A stretch of 64,000 nucleotides of DNA from Acidobacteriota bacterium (GTDB taxonomy: Bacteria; Acidobacteriota; Vicinamibacteria; Vicinamibacterales; SCN-69-37): assembly GCA_009694745.1 (NCBI GenBank), contig SHUF01000006.1:1-64000 (forward strand), in the 5' to 3' direction. Under the pieces are notes generated by a model. That model saw only the letters and a list, made by a program, of their open reading frames with translations, was not told the DNA's origin and did no database searches. Both the position numbers and the translations under genes were made by a program. Shown here piece after piece: positions 17,872 to 27,268 of this stretch (the stretch's first letter is position 1; each line of letters starts with the position of its first letter).

Positions 17872-18932
17872 TCGTCAATCAGTGGATTGCGGCCGCGCAC
17901 CGGGGAGATGCCATCGGCGACACCGCGCGTGTGATCAGAGACCTGTTCAGGTCCTGGGGCCATGAATCGGAGGTCTATTCGCTGACGGTTGATGCGGACC
18001 TCACGGCAGAGATCCGGTACTGGTCGGACCCAGGCGCTCGCCAGGGCGACATCACGATCTTCCACTTCGCTGTTCCGTCGCCCATGACACGGGCGTTCGG
18101 CACGCTGCCTGGCGCGCGCGTGCTGCTCTACCACAACGTCACACCCGCACATTTCTTCGCGCCCTTCGACACGGGCATCAGCCGATTCGCCGCCGAGGGC
18201 CGGCGCGAACTGGCGACGCTGGCCGGGCGCACGGATCTGGCACTTGGCGTCTCCGACTACAACCGTCAGGAACTTGTGGCCCTCGGCTTCGAACGTACAG
18301 GCGTACTGCCGATCGTGGTTGATACCGCGCGGCTGACGACCGCCCCACCGGTGCCGTCGCTGGAACTCCTGCTCAAGGACGGCCTGGCCAACATCCTCTT
18401 CGTCGGGCGCATCGCTCCCAACAAGATGATCGAAGACCACATCCGTCTGGCCGAACACTACAAGCGGCACGTGGACATCTACTACCGGTTTATTTTTGTC
18501 GGCAACTACAACGCCGTTCCCGGGTACTACGCCACCATCCGTGCCCTGATAGCGGAGTACCGGATGTTGCCGGATCGGTTCTGGTTTACCGGGCCGGTGC
18601 CTGATCGGGAACTGGCCGCGTACTACCGTCATGCGCACGCCTATGTCTCACTGAGCGAGCACGAGGGTTTCTGCGTGCCGCTCGTCGAGGCGATGGCCAT
18701 GGATGTACCCGTGCTGGCCTACTCGGCTGCCGCCGTGCCCGAGACCCTGGGCGGCGCGGGTCTGGTTTTTGCGCCAAAGGATCTCGAAGTGGCTGCCGAA
18801 ATGCTCGGCGCCCTCGTCTACGACGAACCTCTACGGCGCCAGGTCATCGCGGGCCAGCGGCGGCGTCTCTCGGCGTTCCACATCGACAACCTGGCGCCGC
18901 GCCTTCAGTCACTCCTGGCAGAGGTCGCGTGA
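17868..18932 (+). CDS. Glycosyltransferase family 4 (paralogue B2)
   Basis: The 354-residue GT-B enzyme has YHNVTPAHFFAPFD, ILFVGRIAPNKMIEDHIRLA, and EX7E within SEHEGFCVPLVEAMAMDVPV. It lacks about 50 C-terminal residues found in its neighbour B1. ATG 17868 overlaps the previous TGA (ATGA), indicating translational coupling. The substrate is unknown. Context with the UbiA-like enzyme suggests assembly of a lipid-linked oligosaccharide. Confidence 0.9.
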   Translation: MIVNQWIAAAHRGDAIGDTARVIRDLFRSWGHESEVYSLTVDADLTAEIRYWSDPGARQGDITIFHFAVPSPMTRAFGTLPGARVLLYHNVTPAHFFAPFDTGISRFAAEGRRELATLAGRTDLALGVSDYNRQELVALGFERTGVLPIVVDTARLTTAPPVPSLELLLKDGLANILFVGRIAPNKMIEDHIRLAEHYKRHVDIYYRFIFVGNYNAVPGYYATIRALIAEYRMLPDRFWFTGPVPDRELAAYYRHAHAYVSLSEHEGFCVPLVEAMAMDVPVLAYSAAAVPETLGGAGLVFAPKDLEVAAEMLGALVYDEPLRRQVIAGQRRRLSAFHIDNLAPRLQSLLAEVA

Positions 18933-18957
18933 CCGCGTCACATCCACGGACACTCCT

Positions 18958-20430
18958 GTGAAAATTGCCTTCATCGTCCAGCGCTATGGCACCGAGATCC
19001 TCGGCGGATCCGAGTACCACTGCCGCCTGATTGCGGAACGTCTCGCCGAACACCACCAGGTGGATGTGTTGACGACGTGCGCGCGCGACTACATCACATG
19101 GGAGAACGTGTACCCGGAAGGGACCGATCGGGTCCGGGGCGTTATGGTGCGCCGCTTCGCCAATGCGCACACGAGGGATCTGGACGCGTTCAACCAGTAT
19201 TCCGACTGGATCTTCCACAACCGGCACACGCCGGCCGACGAAATGGAGTGGCTCAAGCAACAGGGCCCCTGGTCGCCTGGGCTCATCGACTATCTTGAGC
19301 GCCAGCACCAGTCGTACGACATCCTGATCTTTTTCACCTACCTGTACGCGCCGACGGTGATGGGCCTGCGCATTGCGCCGTCCAAGAGTCTGCTGGTGCC
19401 GACGGCCCACGATGAACCGGCCATCCGGCTTGGCATCTACGAGGATGTCTTTTCGAGCGCCGCAGGCATCGTGTGGAACACCGAGGCCGAGCGTCGGTTC
19501 GTGAGCGACCGGTTCCACTTGCGCGCGCTGGTGGAAGACGTGGTGGGCTGCGGCGTTGATGTGCCCGAGGCGCGGTTCTCGGGAATGGAGACCATTGCGG
19601 AACTTGCGCCCGTATTGCCAACGGCGACGGAACCACTGCCCTCACACATCGAAGGACCGGCCAACGCGTTCAGGCGCCGGCATCGAATTCACGAACCATT
19701 CGCACTGTATGGCGGCCGCATCGACCCGGGCAAAGGCTGCGAAGAACTGCTCGAGCATTTCCAGGCGTTCCTCGCTGAGGGCGGCGACGCGACGCTGATG
19801 CTGATGGGCGTCAAGTTGATGCCTCTGCCCGACGATCCGCATGTGCGCTTCGCCGGCATCCTGACGGACGAAGAACGTCTGCACGCGATTGAAGCCGCAA
19901 CGGTCGTGGTGGTGCCCTCGCCACATGAAAGCCTGTCGCTGCTCGCGCTCGAAGCGTTCGCGATTGGCACGCCCGTGCTGGTCAATGGCCGATCGGAAGT
20001 GCTGGTTGACCATGTCCGCCGGAGCCATGCGGGCTTGTACTACGAGAACCAGTGGGAATTCGTGGAAGCGTTCAAGTTGCTGACGCGCGACGCTGCGCTG
20101 CGAGCGGCGATGGGCCGCAACGGCAAGGCGCATGTGAACCGCAACTACCGCTGGGACATCATCCTGTCGAAGTACGAGCGCATGATGGCTCGCCTGCGTC
20201 CGGCGCAGCGCGAGGGCCGCGAAACCCGAGAAATCAACGACACGCGCGAGCCGCATCGCGGCGACCGACGGCCCCAGCAGGCGCCGCCGTCATCGGCACA
20301 GCGGCAAGATCGACGGCCGCAAGGGCGGCCCGATGGACGATCGGGCGGCAAGCCTGACGGCCGACAGGACGGCGGCGGTGGGGGGGGTCGTCAGAGCCGT
20401 CCCCGTGACGGCCGTCAGCGGTCGCGATAA
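18958..20430 (+). CDS. Glycosyltransferase family 4 (paralogue A2) with disordered tail
   Basis: The 490-residue protein starts at GTG 18958 (VKIAFIVQRYGTEILGG), aligned with paralogue A1. The donor domain begins YGGRIDPGKGCEELLEHF, and EX7E lies in HESLSLLALEAFAIG. The last ~75 residues after RMMARLRPAQ are disordered, rich in Arg, Gln, Gly and Asp (GGGGGGRQSRPRDGRQRSR). This recalls the basic tail of the hypothetical protein at 14384-15358. An open frame extends upstream inside B2 but is not conserved. It is the last gene of the cluster. Confidence 0.88.
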   Translation: MKIAFIVQRYGTEILGGSEYHCRLIAERLAEHHQVDVLTTCARDYITWENVYPEGTDRVRGVMVRRFANAHTRDLDAFNQYSDWIFHNRHTPADEMEWLKQQGPWSPGLIDYLERQHQSYDILIFFTYLYAPTVMGLRIAPSKSLLVPTAHDEPAIRLGIYEDVFSSAAGIVWNTEAERRFVSDRFHLRALVEDVVGCGVDVPEARFSGMETIAELAPVLPTATEPLPSHIEGPANAFRRRHRIHEPFALYGGRIDPGKGCEELLEHFQAFLAEGGDATLMLMGVKLMPLPDDPHVRFAGILTDEERLHAIEAATVVVVPSPHESLSLLALEAFAIGTPVLVNGRSEVLVDHVRRSHAGLYYENQWEFVEAFKLLTRDAALRAAMGRNGKAHVNRNYRWDIILSKYERMMARLRPAQREGRETREINDTREPHRGDRRPQQAPPSSAQRQDRRPQGRPDGRSGGKPDGRQDGGGGGGRQSRPRDGRQRSR

Positions 20431-20475
20431 ATTTAGACGATGAAGGGACACGGGAACCGCAACGCCGGGTTGGCC

Positions 20476-21934
20476 ATGGATCCGGCCACGTTCAGAACAA
20501 TCGGGCATCGACTGGTCGATCAGGTCGCCGCTCGCTTGGAAGCACTACCTGACGGACCGATCACCCCCGACGGGTCGCCTTCAGGTGTGCGCGACGCGCT
20601 GGAGTTAAACGGGTCTTTTCCTGAAGCGGGGATGGATGCGGCGCAACTCCTCGAACAGACGACTGATCGACTCTTCGCCCACTCGCTGTTCAACGGCCAC
20701 CCCAGGTTCTTCGGCTACATCACATCGTCGTCCGCGCCGATCGGCATGCTCGGCGACCTGTTGGCCGCGGCGGTGAATCCGAAGGTCGGCAGTTAGACGC
20801 TCTCGCCCGCCGCCACCGAAATCGAGTCGCAAACGGTGCGATGGATTGCCCAGTTCATTGGATATCCGGATGACTGCGGCGGCGTGCTGGTCAGTGGCGG
20901 CAACATGGCGAACTTTGTGTGTTTCCTGGTAGCGCGCGCAGCGAAAGCGGACTGGGATGTCCGCACGCGTGGCGCCGGAAGCGACGCTGGGCGCAGGCTG
21001 CGTGTCTATGGGTCTGCCGAAATGCACACCTGGATTCAGAAAGGCGCGGACATGTCGGGGATTGGCACAGATGCCATTCGGTGGATCCCGACCGGAGCGG
21101 ACCTTCGCATGGACGTGGATGCCCTGCGGCGGCAGATCGTCTCGGACATCGCCGCCGGTGAGTTGCCCTTCATGGTTGTGGGCACGGCCGGGTCGGTCAG
21201 CACCGGAGCCATCGATCGGCTCAGGGAGATCAGCGCGTTGTGCAGGGAGCACAACATGTGGTTTCACGTGGACGGCGCGTATGGTGGATTTGCCGCGGCG
21301 CTGCCTGTGGCACCCGATGATCTGCGCGTACTCAATCTGGCGGACTCCGTGGCGGTGGACCCAGATAAGTGGCTCTACGCGCCGCTCGAAGCCGGCTGCG
21401 CGCTCGTGCGCGACGTCGAGGCTCTGCGTGCGGCCTTCGCGTATCACCCACCGTATTACCACTTCGCCCAGCACGCGCTGAACTACGTGGACCTCGGGCC
21501 ACAGAATTCACGTGGCTTTCGAGCGCTCAAGGTATGGCTGCAGATGAAGCACGTGGGCGCTGCGGGTTATCGCGCGATGATCGCGGAAGACATCCGGCTG
21601 TCTCAGATGATGGCTGCAGCGGTCGATCGTCATCCGGAGCTGGAGTTGTTCACCCAGGCCCTGAGCATTGCCACCTTTCGGTACGTGCCGGCCGACCTGC
21701 GCGCGACGATCGGCGAGGCCGCCACAGAAGCGCACCTGGATGCCCCTCAATCGCGCGTTGGTGGGCCGACTGCAGCGCGGAGGCGAGGCGTTCGTCTCGA
21801 ATGCGGTGCTCGGGGGTCGCTATGTGCTGCGCGCGTGCATCGTGAACTTCCACACGACCGAAAGCGATGTTGAGGCGGTACCGGAAATCGTCGTCCGTTT
21901 GGGCCGGGCCATCGACGCTGAACTACGGTCCTGA
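20476..21934 (+). pseudogene. Group II PLP-dependent decarboxylase, disrupted
   Basis: Homology runs through the whole interval: MDPATFRTIGHRLVDQ at the start, HPRFFGYITSSSAPIG, the PLP-lysine region VAVDPDKWLYAPLEAGC, and RACIVNFHTTESDVEA at the end. This is the aromatic-amino-acid/glutamate decarboxylase fold. There are two lesions. An in-frame TAG (20794-20796) replaces what is normally a Trp codon before LSPAATEIE. A +1 frameshift lies at a CCCC run near 21738-21741, after which the true C-terminus continues in another frame to 21934. Deleting one C would restore DALNRALVGRLQRGG. Recent decay, or sequence error for the second lesion, is likely. Confidence 0.85.
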
Positions 21935-21937
21935 TCT

Positions 21938-24900
21938 CTACCCGAGCCAGACCCGCGCGTTGCGGAACAGGCGCATCCATGCGCCGTCTTCACCCCAGGC
22001 GGCTGGTGCCCAGGAGTTTTGCACGGTGCGGAACACGCGCTCCGGGTGCGGCATGGTGATCGTCACTCGGCCGTCTTCTGAGCACACGGCCGCCACGGCG
22101 CCGGCAGACCCGTTGGGATTGGCCGGGAACCGCTGCGTCTGGCGGCCGCGGGTGTCGACATAGCGTAGGGCCACGCCATGTCGGGCCTCCAGTGCATTCA
22201 GGTCTGACGCATCGCCAAACTCTGCCTGTCCCTCGCTATGGGCCACCACAATCGGAATTTGGGAGCCGTGCATACCCGTCAACACCACCGACGGACTGTC
22301 CTCGACGCGCACGAGCGCTACGCGCGCCTCGAACTGCTCGGAGAGATTCCGAACAAATCTCGGCCAGTGTGACGAGCCAGGCACGAGCTCGCGCAGGTTC
22401 GAGATCATTTGGCAGCCATTACACATGCCGACTGTGAACGTGTCGGTGCGCGCGAAAAATGCGGCGAACTGATCGCGCGCGCGGGCGTTAAACAGGATGG
22501 TCTTCGCCCACCCCTCGCCGGCGCCGAGCACGTCGCCATAAGAAAAGCCCCCGCACGCCGCCATGCCCTTGAAGGAGCCCAGGTCAACGCGGCCGCCCAG
22601 GATGTCGCTCATGTGCACGTCCACTGTCGAGAAGCCGGCGCGGTCGAAGGCGGCGGCCATTTCGTACTGCCCGTTCACACCCTGCTCGCGGAGGATTGCG
22701 ATGCGCGGACGCACGCCTGTCGCAATGAATGGCGCGGCGTGGTCCTCGGCCGTGGCGTACGTCAGCGACGCCGACACACCGGGATCGTCACCGTCGAGCA
22801 AAGCGTCGTACTCTTCGCGGGCGCAGTCGGGATTGTCGCGGCGACTCTGCATCGCAAAGCTCAGCTCGGCCCAGGCCCGATGGAGATCCACGCGCGATGC
22901 GCTGTAGATCTCCCGACCGCCGGCCTTCACTCGCAGTGTTGCGCCAGGCACGGCGATGCCGATGCAATAGGTCATCGCGCCCAGGCCCGCCATCGCACAC
23001 CGTTCGAGAACCACCGGCACGTCCGCTGACCGCACCTGCAGCACGGCGCCGAGCTCCTCGTTGAACAACGCCGCCAGCGGGTCGCTGCCAAGAGACGAGA
23101 CATCGACGTCGAGACCGCAGTGACCAGCAACCGCCATCTCCGCGAGCGTGGCAAACAGGCCACCGTCCGACCGATCGTGATACGCAATCACGTGGCCGTC
23201 GGCAAGGGACCGCTGCATGACGTCAAACAGCGCAGCCAGCCTCACTGAATCATCCAGGTCCGGTACCTCGCCGCCAACCCGGTTCCAGGCAAGGGCGAGC
23301 GCGGAGCATCCGAGCCGATTCTTCCCGGCGCCCAGATCGATCAACAACAATTCCGCCGATCCATCCGTGCGCAGGACAGGCGTCACACACGCGCGCACAT
23401 CCAGCACGGGCGCGAAGGCCGAGACAATCAGCGACAGCGGCGCCGTGACGGCGTGATCGCGACCGGCAGCCTGCCACCGCGTCTGCATGGACAAGGAGTC
23501 TTTGCCGACAGGGATGACCAGGCCCAGGGCAGGGCACAGTTCCATGCCGACGGCCCGAACCGTATCAAACAGAGCCTGATCGTCGCCGGGATGGCCCGCG
23601 GCCGACATCCAGTTGGCCGAGAGCTTTACATCGCTCAGTTTCGCGATGCGTGCGCTCGCGATGTTGGTGATCGCCTCCGCCACCGCCATGCGGCCAGACG
23701 CGGGGGCGTCCATCATGGCGAGTGGCGTGCGTTCGCCCATCGCCATCGCCTCGCCGACGTACGCGTCATAGCCGGTCAACGTCACGCCGGCGTCGGCCAC
23801 CGGCACCTGCCACGGGCCCACCATCTGATCGCGGCTCACCAACCCCGTGACACTGCGGTCACCAATGGTGACAAGGAATCCCTTGCTCCCAACCGCGGGC
23901 ATTCTCAGCACGCGCTCAACCGCCTCGGCGACCGTGATTCCATCGAGCGACAACGTGGGCCCTGCGCCGGCCCCGCGCGTGAAGGCCCGACGCATCTTCG
24001 GCGACTTGCCAAACAACACCGACAGCGGCAAATCCACCGGGGTGGCCCCGAGCTGCGAATCCGACACCTCGAAATGCGGGTCGGTGAGCGCTTCGCCCAC
24101 GACCGCAAAAGGACAACGTTCGCGTTCGCAAATTTCGCGGAAGGTCTCGAGACTGGCGGGATCGATGGCCAGCACGTACCGTTCCTGTGCCTCGTTGCAC
24201 CAGATTTCCAGGGGCGAGAGTGCGGCGTCGGCGCTGGGGATGCGGCGCAGGTCGATTTGACCGCCGCGGCCGCCGTCCTTCACCAGTTCAGGCAACGCGT
24301 TCGACAAACCACCGGCACCCACATCGTGAATGAAGCGGATCAAATTCTGGTCCCCACGCTGCCAGCATCGATCGATGACTTCCTGGCAACGATGCTGCAT
24401 CTCGGCGTTGTCACGCTGGACCGACGCAAAGTCCAACTCCGCGTCACTGGCGCCCGACGACATGGACGATGCCGCGCCGCCGCCAAGACCAATCAACATG
24501 GCCGGGCCGCCGAGGACTACGAGCAGCGACCCCGCGGGCAAGTCGCGTTTCTTCACGTGCGGTTCGCGGATATTCCCCAGGCCGCCGGCAATCATGATCG
24601 GCTTGTGGTAGCCGCGCACCTGCCCTCGGTCGATCTGCTCAAGCGTGCGGAAGTATCCGCAAATGGCCGGCCGGCCAAATTCGTTGTTAAACGCGGCCGC
24701 GCCAAGGGGGCCGTCGATCATTATCTGCATCGCGGACACGATGCGATCGGGCTTGCCGTGGTCTTCCTCCCACGGCTGCTCGTACCCTGGCACGCGCAGG
24801 TTCGACACACTGAAGCCCACCAGGCCGACCTTCGGTCGAGCGCCGATGCCCACCGCGCCCTCATCGCGAATCTCGCCGCCAGATCCGGTGGAGGCCCCCG

Positions 24901-25819
24901 GGTACGGCGCGATGGCTGTGGGGTGGTTGTGTGTCTCCACCTTCATCAGGATGTGCACGGGTTCATCGTGAAACCCGAACTGGCCAGTAGTCGGATCAGG
25001 GAACCAGCGCCGTGTGTCGTGCCCGCAAATCACCGCCGCATTGTCGGAGTACGCACTGAGCACATCAGATGAGTCGCCCCTCTCATACGTATTGCGAATC
25101 ATGCCGAACAGGCTCTTCGCCTGCTCCGCGCCGTCAATCGTCCACGTGGCGTTGAAGATCTTGTGCCGGCAGTGTTCACTGTTCGCCTGCGCGAACATCA
25201 TCAACTCGACATCCGTCGGATTGCGGCCCAGTTCGACAAACGCCGCGCACAGGTACTCGATCTCATCGGGCACGAGGGCAAAGCCAAACTCGCGATTTGC
25301 GCGCTCAAGCGCCTCGCGGCCTTCGCCCAGCAAATCAATCGTCACCAGTGGGCGAGGTGGCTCATGCGCAAACAATCTCGCCGCATCGTCCAGGTGGTCG
25401 AGCACGTGTTCCACCATCCGGTCGTGGAGCGCCGCTGCGATCTGAGGGCGCGATGACGCCAGTACGCCCGTGTCTCCATCGATGTAGTACGCAATTCCGC
25501 GCTCTACGCGTCGCACTGTCGAGAGGCCCGTGTTGCGGGTGATATCAGTCGCCTTGCTGGACCAGGGCGAGACTGTTCCAGGGCGAGGGACGACCAGAAA
25601 GAGCGCTCCCCGTTCCTCGACCTCGGCGCGCCTGGGACCGTAGTGAAGCAGGCGCTCGAGCAAGTCACGATCGAGCGCGTCGAAGCTTCCCTCTACGTCC
25701 ATGAAGTGCACAAATCGCGCATTCAGCGAAGTGATGCCCGCGGTGTGACCGCGCAGGGTTTCGAGGAGACGCTTGAGGCGAAAAGGAGAGAGCGCTGCGG
25801 CGCCAAGGAGTGTCAGCAT
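21938..25819 (-). CDS. purL: Phosphoribosylformylglycinamidine synthase, large single-chain form
   Basis: Makes FGAM from FGAR, glutamine and ATP. At 1293 residues this is the proteobacterial/eukaryotic fused type. It has an N-terminal PurS-like region, two AIRS-like halves (motifs [20 protein letters not shown] and later [20 protein letters not shown]), and a C-terminal glutamine amidotransferase with nucleophile Cys in GMCNGCQMI and a late His/Glu pair in MPHPERVFR. It begins 27 nt after the response-regulator stop and probably shares its transcript. Its end is 3 nt from the convergent pseudogene. Confidence 0.97.
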   Translation of the reverse strand: MLTLLGAAALSPFRLKRLLETLRGHTAGITSLNARFVHFMDVEGSFDALDRDLLERLLHYGPRRAEVEERGALFLVVPRPGTVSPWSSKATDITRNTGLSTVRRVERGIAYYIDGDTGVLASSRPQIAAALHDRMVEHVLDHLDDAARLFAHEPPRPLVTIDLLGEGREALERANREFGFALVPDEIEYLCAAFVELGRNPTDVELMMFAQANSEHCRHKIFNATWTIDGAEQAKSLFGMIRNTYERGDSSDVLSAYSDNAAVICGHDTRRWFPDPTTGQFGFHDEPVHILMKVETHNHPTAIAPYPGASTGSGGEIRDEGAVGIGARPKVGLVGFSVSNLRVPGYEQPWEEDHGKPDRIVSAMQIMIDGPLGAAAFNNEFGRPAICGYFRTLEQIDRGQVRGYHKPIMIAGGLGNIREPHVKKRDLPAGSLLVVLGGPAMLIGLGGGAASSMSSGASDAELDFASVQRDNAEMQHRCQEVIDRCWQRGDQNLIRFIHDVGAGGLSNALPELVKDGGRGGQIDLRRIPSADAALSPLEIWCNEAQERYVLAIDPASLETFREICERERCPFAVVGEALTDPHFEVSDSQLGATPVDLPLSVLFGKSPKMRRAFTRGAGAGPTLSLDGITVAEAVERVLRMPAVGSKGFLVTIGDRSVTGLVSRDQMVGPWQVPVADAGVTLTGYDAYVGEAMAMGERTPLAMMDAPASGRMAVAEAITNIASARIAKLSDVKLSANWMSAAGHPGDDQALFDTVRAVGMELCPALGLVIPVGKDSLSMQTRWQAAGRDHAVTAPLSLIVSAFAPVLDVRACVTPVLRTDGSAELLLIDLGAGKNRLGCSALALAWNRVGGEVPDLDDSVRLAALFDVMQRSLADGHVIAYHDRSDGGLFATLAEMAVAGHCGLDVDVSSLGSDPLAALFNEELGAVLQVRSADVPVVLERCAMAGLGAMTYCIGIAVPGATLRVKAGGREIYSASRVDLHRAWAELSFAMQSRRDNPDCAREEYDALLDGDDPGVSASLTYATAEDHAAPFIATGVRPRIAILREQGVNGQYEMAAAFDRAGFSTVDVHMSDILGGRVDLGSFKGMAACGGFSYGDVLGAGEGWAKTILFNARARDQFAAFFARTDTFTVGMCNGCQMISNLRELVPGSSHWPRFVRNLSEQFEARVALVRVEDSPSVVLTGMHGSQIPIVVAHSEGQAEFGDASDLNALEARHGVALRYVDTRGRQTQRFPANPNGSAGAVAAVCSEDGRVTITMPHPERVFRTVQNSWAPAAWGEDGAWMRLFRNARVWLG

Positions 25820-25846
25820 GCCGAAAAGCTAAAGTGTACAGCAGCG

Positions 25847-27268
25847 TCAGGTTTCAGACGAATCGTCGAGTTCCTGGCGCCTGCGCCGCGGCCGGATGTC
25901 GTACCGCTTGATCATTTCGTTCAAGGTGGTCGGCTTGATGAACAACAGTTCGGCCGCCCGCTTCTGCACGCCACCGGCCACCTCGAGCGCGGATTCGATC
26001 CAACGGCGCTCGGCGTTCGACAACACTTCCTTGAGCGGAATGCCCTCGGGCGGCACCACAAAGTCCGCATCCTTGAACTCGCGATTGAACCGCACCTGGT
26101 CGGGAATCAGGTCCACGCCAATTTCCAGCTCAGGGCACAACACAACCGCGCGTTCGATCACGTTCTCCAGTTCGCGCACGTTGCCCGGCCAGTCATACGC
26201 CATGAGTAAGTCCAGTGCTTCCGGCGTGACGAACCAGCCCGACTTGCGGCTATCCTCACTGTGTTTTTCGAGGAAGTGCTGCACGAGCAACGGAATGTCA
26301 TCTTTGTGGTCGCGCAGGGCGGGCATCTGGACGGGGATGACGTTGAGGCGGTAGAACAGGTCCTCTCGGAACTTGCCTTCGGCCACAGTCCGGCGCAGGT
26401 CTACGTTCGTCGCCGCGATGATGCGGACGTCCACCTTGATGGTGTCCACGCCGCCGAGGCGCATGAACTCGCGAGCCTGGATGACCCGCAACAGCTTGGC
26501 TTGCGTCTCGAGCGGCACGTTGCCGATCTCGTCGAAAAAAATCGTTCCGCGATCGGCCATCTCGAACAGGCCCTTTTTCATGGTTACTGCGCCAGTGAAC
26601 GCGCCCTTGACGTGGCCGAACAACAGCGACTCGAGCAGGTCGGGCGGCAGGTTGCCTGAGTTGACGGTCACAAACGCCTTGTCGGCGCGCGCCGAGTGGC
26701 GATGGCATGCCTGCGCCACCAGTTCCTTGCCGGTGCCGCTTTCTCCCTGAATCAGGACCGTCGTGCGGCTTGGCGCGGCGCGGGCGACCAGGTCGTAAAT
26801 CGCTCGCATCTTCGGACTGCCGCCGATGATCTGGTCGAAGCGATGGCTGCCCAACTTCAACCGGTTCCGCAATTCCAGGTTCTCGCGCTGCAGGCGCCGA
26901 CGCTCCACGGCGTTGTGCAGCACCACCAGCACTTCATCGTTCTTGAACGGCTTGGTGAAATAGTGAAACGCGCCCTGTTTGGTGGCGCGCACGGCCGTAT
27001 CGATCGTGCCGAACGCAGTGATCATGACCACCGGCAGCGTGTCGTCGCTCCGGCGAATTTCGTCCAGCACCTCGAGGCCGCTGCGATCGGGCAGCATCAG
27101 GTCCAGCAACACGGTATCGAAGTCGTTGTCAGCCAGCAGTGCAAGGCCGTCGGCCGCTGTCGCGGCTGTGCGCACCACACACCCATCCATCGTGAGCAGC
27201 GCATCAAGCGCCTCTCGGATAATTTCTTCGTCGTCGATAATGAGAACGTTCGCGGGCGAATCAGTCAT
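25847..27268 (-). CDS. NtrC-family sigma-54-dependent response regulator
   Basis: The 473-residue protein has an N-terminal receiver (acidic pocket DDEE at 12-15, phospho-Asp56 in VLLDLMLPDRSG, Lys near 106). The AAA+ domain has Walker A GESGTGKE at 175-182 and the sigma-54 contact loop GAFTGA at 222-227. A Fis-type helix-turn-helix is near 435-465. It activates sigma-54 promoters on phosphorylation. It overlaps the histidine kinase gene by one base (ATG/TGA junction), so the two form a two-component pair. Target promoters were not identified. Confidence 0.95.
   Translation of the reverse strand: MTDSPANVLIIDDEEIIREALDALLTMDGCVVRTAATAADGLALLADNDFDTVLLDLMLPDRSGLEVLDEIRRSDDTLPVVMITAFGTIDTAVRATKQGAFHYFTKPFKNDEVLVVLHNAVERRRLQRENLELRNRLKLGSHRFDQIIGGSPKMRAIYDLVARAAPSRTTVLIQGESGTGKELVAQACHRHSARADKAFVTVNSGNLPPDLLESLLFGHVKGAFTGAVTMKKGLFEMADRGTIFFDEIGNVPLETQAKLLRVIQAREFMRLGGVDTIKVDVRIIAATNVDLRRTVAEGKFREDLFYRLNVIPVQMPALRDHKDDIPLLVQHFLEKHSEDSRKSGWFVTPEALDLLMAYDWPGNVRELENVIERAVVLCPELEIGVDLIPDQVRFNREFKDADFVVPPEGIPLKEVLSNAERRWIESALEVAGGVQKRAAELLFIKPTTLNEMIKRYDIRPRRRRQELDDSSET

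Noticed and set aside
18703-18957. Upstream extension of the fourth glycosyltransferase
   Set aside because: It lies inside the preceding gene in another frame, and homology begins at the GTG at 18958.
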